Part shown: in pieces, positions 61,834-64,000 of the stretch
How positions within the stretch are numbered: position 1 is the stretch's first letter
Layout of the letters: every line of letters begins with the position of its first letter
Assembly: GCF_012726265.1 (NCBI RefSeq)
Contig: NZ_JAASAG010000004.1
Coordinates: forward strand, 186,001 to 250,000
From: Streptomyces sp. HNM0575
GTDB lineage: Bacteria; Actinomycetota; Actinomycetes; Streptomycetales; Streptomycetaceae
Direction: 5' to 3'
Length of the DNA stretch: 64,000 nucleotides
Made by a program: the position numbers and the translations under genes
Notes under the pieces: generated by a model
Told to the model about the DNA's origin: nothing
The model's database searches: none
The model's input: only the letters and a program-made list of their open reading frames with translations

Positions 61834-63536
61834 TGTCCGATCCCATGAACTCCACCCCCCTGCCGCGACAGGTCGCCGACGCGTACGTCGACGACCTCGT
61901 CGAACTCGATCCGATCACCGGCACCTACCTGGGAGTGCCGGAGAGCCACAACCGCCTTCCCGACTTCTCCCCCGCAGGTCAGGAAGCCCTCGCCGAGCTG
62001 GGCCGTACGACGCTGCGCAAGCTCGCCGAGGCGGAGGAGCAGCCCGGAGCCGACAGCGACGCCGAACGCCGGTGCGCGCGCCTGCTGCGTGAGCGGCTGA
62101 CCGCTGAACTCGCCGTGCACGACGCCCAGGAGGGGCTGCGCGCCGTCAGCAACCTCCACTCCCCGGTGCACTCGGTGCGCGGGATCTTCACCGTCATGCC
62201 GTCGGAGACGCTCCAGGACTGGACGGCCGTCGCACAGCGGCTGCGTGCGGTGCCCGACGCGCTGGAGGGCTACCGGGAGTCACTGGCGGCCGGTCTGGAG
62301 AAGGGCCTGCACGCGGGGCCGCGCCAGGTCTCCACCGTGATCGGACAGCTGGACGAGTGGGTCGGCGACGGCGCGGACGGCGACGGCAAGGGATGGTTCG
62401 CCGCCTTCGCGGCCGAGGGCCCCGAGGCGCTGACCGAGGTCCTCGTCTCCGCCGCGGACGACGCCACCGCGGCCGTGCGGCAGCTGCGCGACTGGCTGCG
62501 CGAGACGTACGAGCCGGGCGTCGCGGGCTCGCCGGAGACGGTGGGCCGTGAACGGTACGCGCGCTGGGCCCGCTACTGGAACGGCGCCGATCTCGACCTC
62601 GACGAGGCCTACGCCTACGGCTGGGCCGAGTTCCACCGCCTGCTGGGCGAGATGCGCACCGAGGCGGAGAAGATCCTCCCCGGTGCGGCGACCCCGTGGG
62701 AGGCCCTGCGCCACCTCGACACCGAGGGCGAGGCCGTCGAGGGCGTCGACGAGGTACGCGAGTGGCTGCAAGGCCTGATGGACGAGGCCATCCAGAAGCT
62801 GGACGGCACGCACTTCGAACTCGCCGAGCGGGTACGGCGCGTGGAGTCCCGCATCGCGCCTCCGGGCAGCGCGGCCGCGCCGTACTACACACAGCCGTCG
62901 CTGGACTTCTCCCGCCCAGGCCGCACATGGCTCCCCACCATGGGAGAGACGCGTTTCCCCGTCTACGACCTGGTCTCCACCTGGTACCACGAGGGCGTGC
63001 CCGGTCATCATCTCCAGCTGGCCCAGTGGGCGCACGTCGCCGACGAGCTGTCGCGCTACCAGACGACGGTCGGCATGGTCAGCGCCAACGCCGAGGGCTG
63101 GGCGCTGTATGCGGAACGCCTCATGGACGAGCTGGGTTTCCTCGCCAACGCCGAGCAGCGGCTGGGCTACCTCGACGCGCAGATGATGCGCGCGACCCGC
63201 GTCATCGTCGACATCGGCATGCATCTTCAGCTGCGCATCCCGGACGACTCGCCGTTCCGTCCCGGTGAGCGGTGGACGCCGGAACTGGCGCAGGAGTTCT
63301 TCGGGATGCACAGCGGGCGGCCCTCCGACTTCGTGGAGAGCGAGCTGGTGCGCTACCTGGGCATGCCGGGGCAGGCCATCGGCTACAAGCTGGGCGAACG
63401 CGCCTGGCTGACGGGGCGTGAGGCCGCCCGCAAGGCGCACGGCGACGACTTCGACCCCAAGAAGTGGCACATGGCGGCACTTTCGCAGGGGTCGCTGGGG
63501 CTGGACGACCTGGTGGCTGAGCTTTCGGCGCTCTGA
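61833..63536 (+). CDS. DUF885 family metallohydrolase
   Basis: The 567-residue, mostly helical protein is a zincin-like hydrolase. The zinc motif is YHEGVPGHHLQ (HExxxGHH, about 389-399) with the downstream acidic helix VSANAEGWALYAERLMDE (third ligand Glu). The C-terminal Y-containing block MPGQAIGYKLGERAW is also typical. No signal peptide, so cytoplasmic; a peptidase role is expected from the family but untested here. Probably leaderless. Confidence 0.92.
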   Translation: MSDPMNSTPLPRQVADAYVDDLVELDPITGTYLGVPESHNRLPDFSPAGQEALAELGRTTLRKLAEAEEQPGADSDAERRCARLLRERLTAELAVHDAQEGLRAVSNLHSPVHSVRGIFTVMPSETLQDWTAVAQRLRAVPDALEGYRESLAAGLEKGLHAGPRQVSTVIGQLDEWVGDGADGDGKGWFAAFAAEGPEALTEVLVSAADDATAAVRQLRDWLRETYEPGVAGSPETVGRERYARWARYWNGADLDLDEAYAYGWAEFHRLLGEMRTEAEKILPGAATPWEALRHLDTEGEAVEGVDEVREWLQGLMDEAIQKLDGTHFELAERVRRVESRIAPPGSAAAPYYTQPSLDFSRPGRTWLPTMGETRFPVYDLVSTWYHEGVPGHHLQLAQWAHVADELSRYQTTVGMVSANAEGWALYAERLMDELGFLANAEQRLGYLDAQMMRATRVIVDIGMHLQLRIPDDSPFRPGERWTPELAQEFFGMHSGRPSDFVESELVRYLGMPGQAIGYKLGERAWLTGREAARKAHGDDFDPKKWHMAALSQGSLGLDDLVAELSAL

Positions 63537-63560
63537 CGGTCGCCCGAGCGGAACGCGGCA

Positions 63561-63607
63561 CGCGAGGTATGTGACCGGCCGATTCGGGGCCGGTCACACA
63601 CCTCGCG
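63561..63607. terminator. Bidirectional hairpin terminator, 20-bp stem with one mismatch
   Basis: 63561-63580 (CGCGAGGTATGTGACCGGCC) pairs with 63588-63607 around a 7-nt loop. It separates the convergent DUF885 and SDR genes. Confidence 0.9.
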
Positions 63608-63788
63608 TGTGTTCCCCGGCGGGACGGCGCCGATGTGAAGCCGTGGCCCGACATGAAGCCGTGGCCCGGCGTGAAGTCGTCGGTCGATGTGAACTCCCGG
63701 GTCCATAGGACGACTTGGCGACAAATCGTCCCGTCGACTGGTCGGTTCATTGACCGCACAGTGCGTCCCGGCGTCCCGTTCGCACTGC

Positions 63789-64000
63789 TCAACGGCCGAA
63801 GCCGTTCTCGGAGTTGACGACTTCGCCGGTGATCCAGGCCGCCTCGTCCGTGGTGAGCCAGGAGACGAGCCGTGCGGCGTCGTCCGGTGCGGCCCAGCGT
63901 CCGCCGGGGAAGAGGGCGGCGACCGCGGCGTGCTCCTCGCCCGTGAGGTAACCGGTGTCCACGGGGCCCGGGTTGACCGCGTTCACCGTGATGCGAGGAG
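63789..64000 (-). CDS. SDR-family oxidoreductase, N-terminus beyond the right edge
   Basis: About 70 C-terminal codons are visible: RITVNAVNPGPVDTGYLTGE (the post-active-site PG motif), LFPGGRWAAPDDAARLVSWL and TTDEAAWITGEVVNSENGFG. This is the standard end of a classical short-chain dehydrogenase. The YxxxK motif and cofactor loop lie outside the window. It is convergent with the DUF885 gene across a strong terminator. Confidence 0.9.
   Translation of the reverse strand, partial: PRITVNAVNPGPVDTGYLTGEEHAAVAALFPGGRWAAPDDAARLVSWLTTDEAAWITGEVVNSENGFGR

Overview
The window is very GC-rich, densely packed actinobacterial DNA, most likely from Streptomyces or a close relative. Indicators are frequent GTG/TTG starts, 4-bp stop/start overlaps, apparently leaderless genes, the MurT/GatD pair, a DUF6480-type protein, an ECF41 sigma factor, a Mca/MshB-like PIG-L amidase and several ClpP/Fic/TetR families typical of that group. 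No rRNA, tRNA, CRISPR array, insertion sequence or prophage was seen. The only clear gene decay is a wrecked mug gene, plus one short orphan fragment.

Positions 1-8250 look like a catabolic island for an unknown carboxylic acid. It holds an LLM-class flavin oxidoreductase (cut by the left edge), a two-subunit coenzyme-B12 acyl-CoA mutase, an IclR regulator, a DUF35 protein, an SCP2-type thiolase, an acyl-CoA ligase and a zinc amidase. The upstream regions of the LLM gene and of the ligase operon share a 9-bp motif. This is the best candidate for an undescribed pathway, because the mutase keeps two landmark residues of methylmalonyl-CoA mutase but changes its substrate loop.

From 8.3 to 31.9 kb come mostly solitary genes: a LacI regulator with a perfect operator, an SRPBCC protein, Dps, polyprenyl diphosphate synthase, ATP-dependent DNA ligase, a secreted phospholipase C, AlkB, 6-phosphogluconate dehydrogenase, a two-domain DUF427 protein, and an acyl-CoA dehydrogenase divergent from its TetR regulator. 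The murT-gatD operon (lipid II amidation), a CtaG-like assembly protein, PlsC, a secreted tripeptidyl-type peptidase, and a TetR/membrane protein pair follow.

From 32 to 41 kb are a secreted M28 aminopeptidase, a solitary Phd/YefM antitoxin divergent from a ClpP-like protein that lacks two of three catalytic triad residues, a complete biotin set (bioF divergent from bioB-bioA-bioD), a SAM methyltransferase and a Fic-like toxin/antitoxin pair.

From 41 to 64 kb are two CorC/HlyC-type membrane proteins, a GDSL hydrolase, purB, the mug pseudogene, convergent ROK and GntR/UTRA regulators with a DasR-like palindrome, an SDR, an ECF41 sigma factor, a hydrolase, a glutathionyl-hydroquinone-reductase-like protein, an amino-acid permease, a PhoD phosphatase, a DUF1990 protein, an ACT/GNAT protein interrupted by a 30-bp in-frame minisatellite, a DUF885 metallohydrolase and a second SDR cut by the right edge. 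Short tandem repeats (7, 9, 12 and 13 bp) recur in the intergenic spacers, and several strong hairpins separate transcription units.
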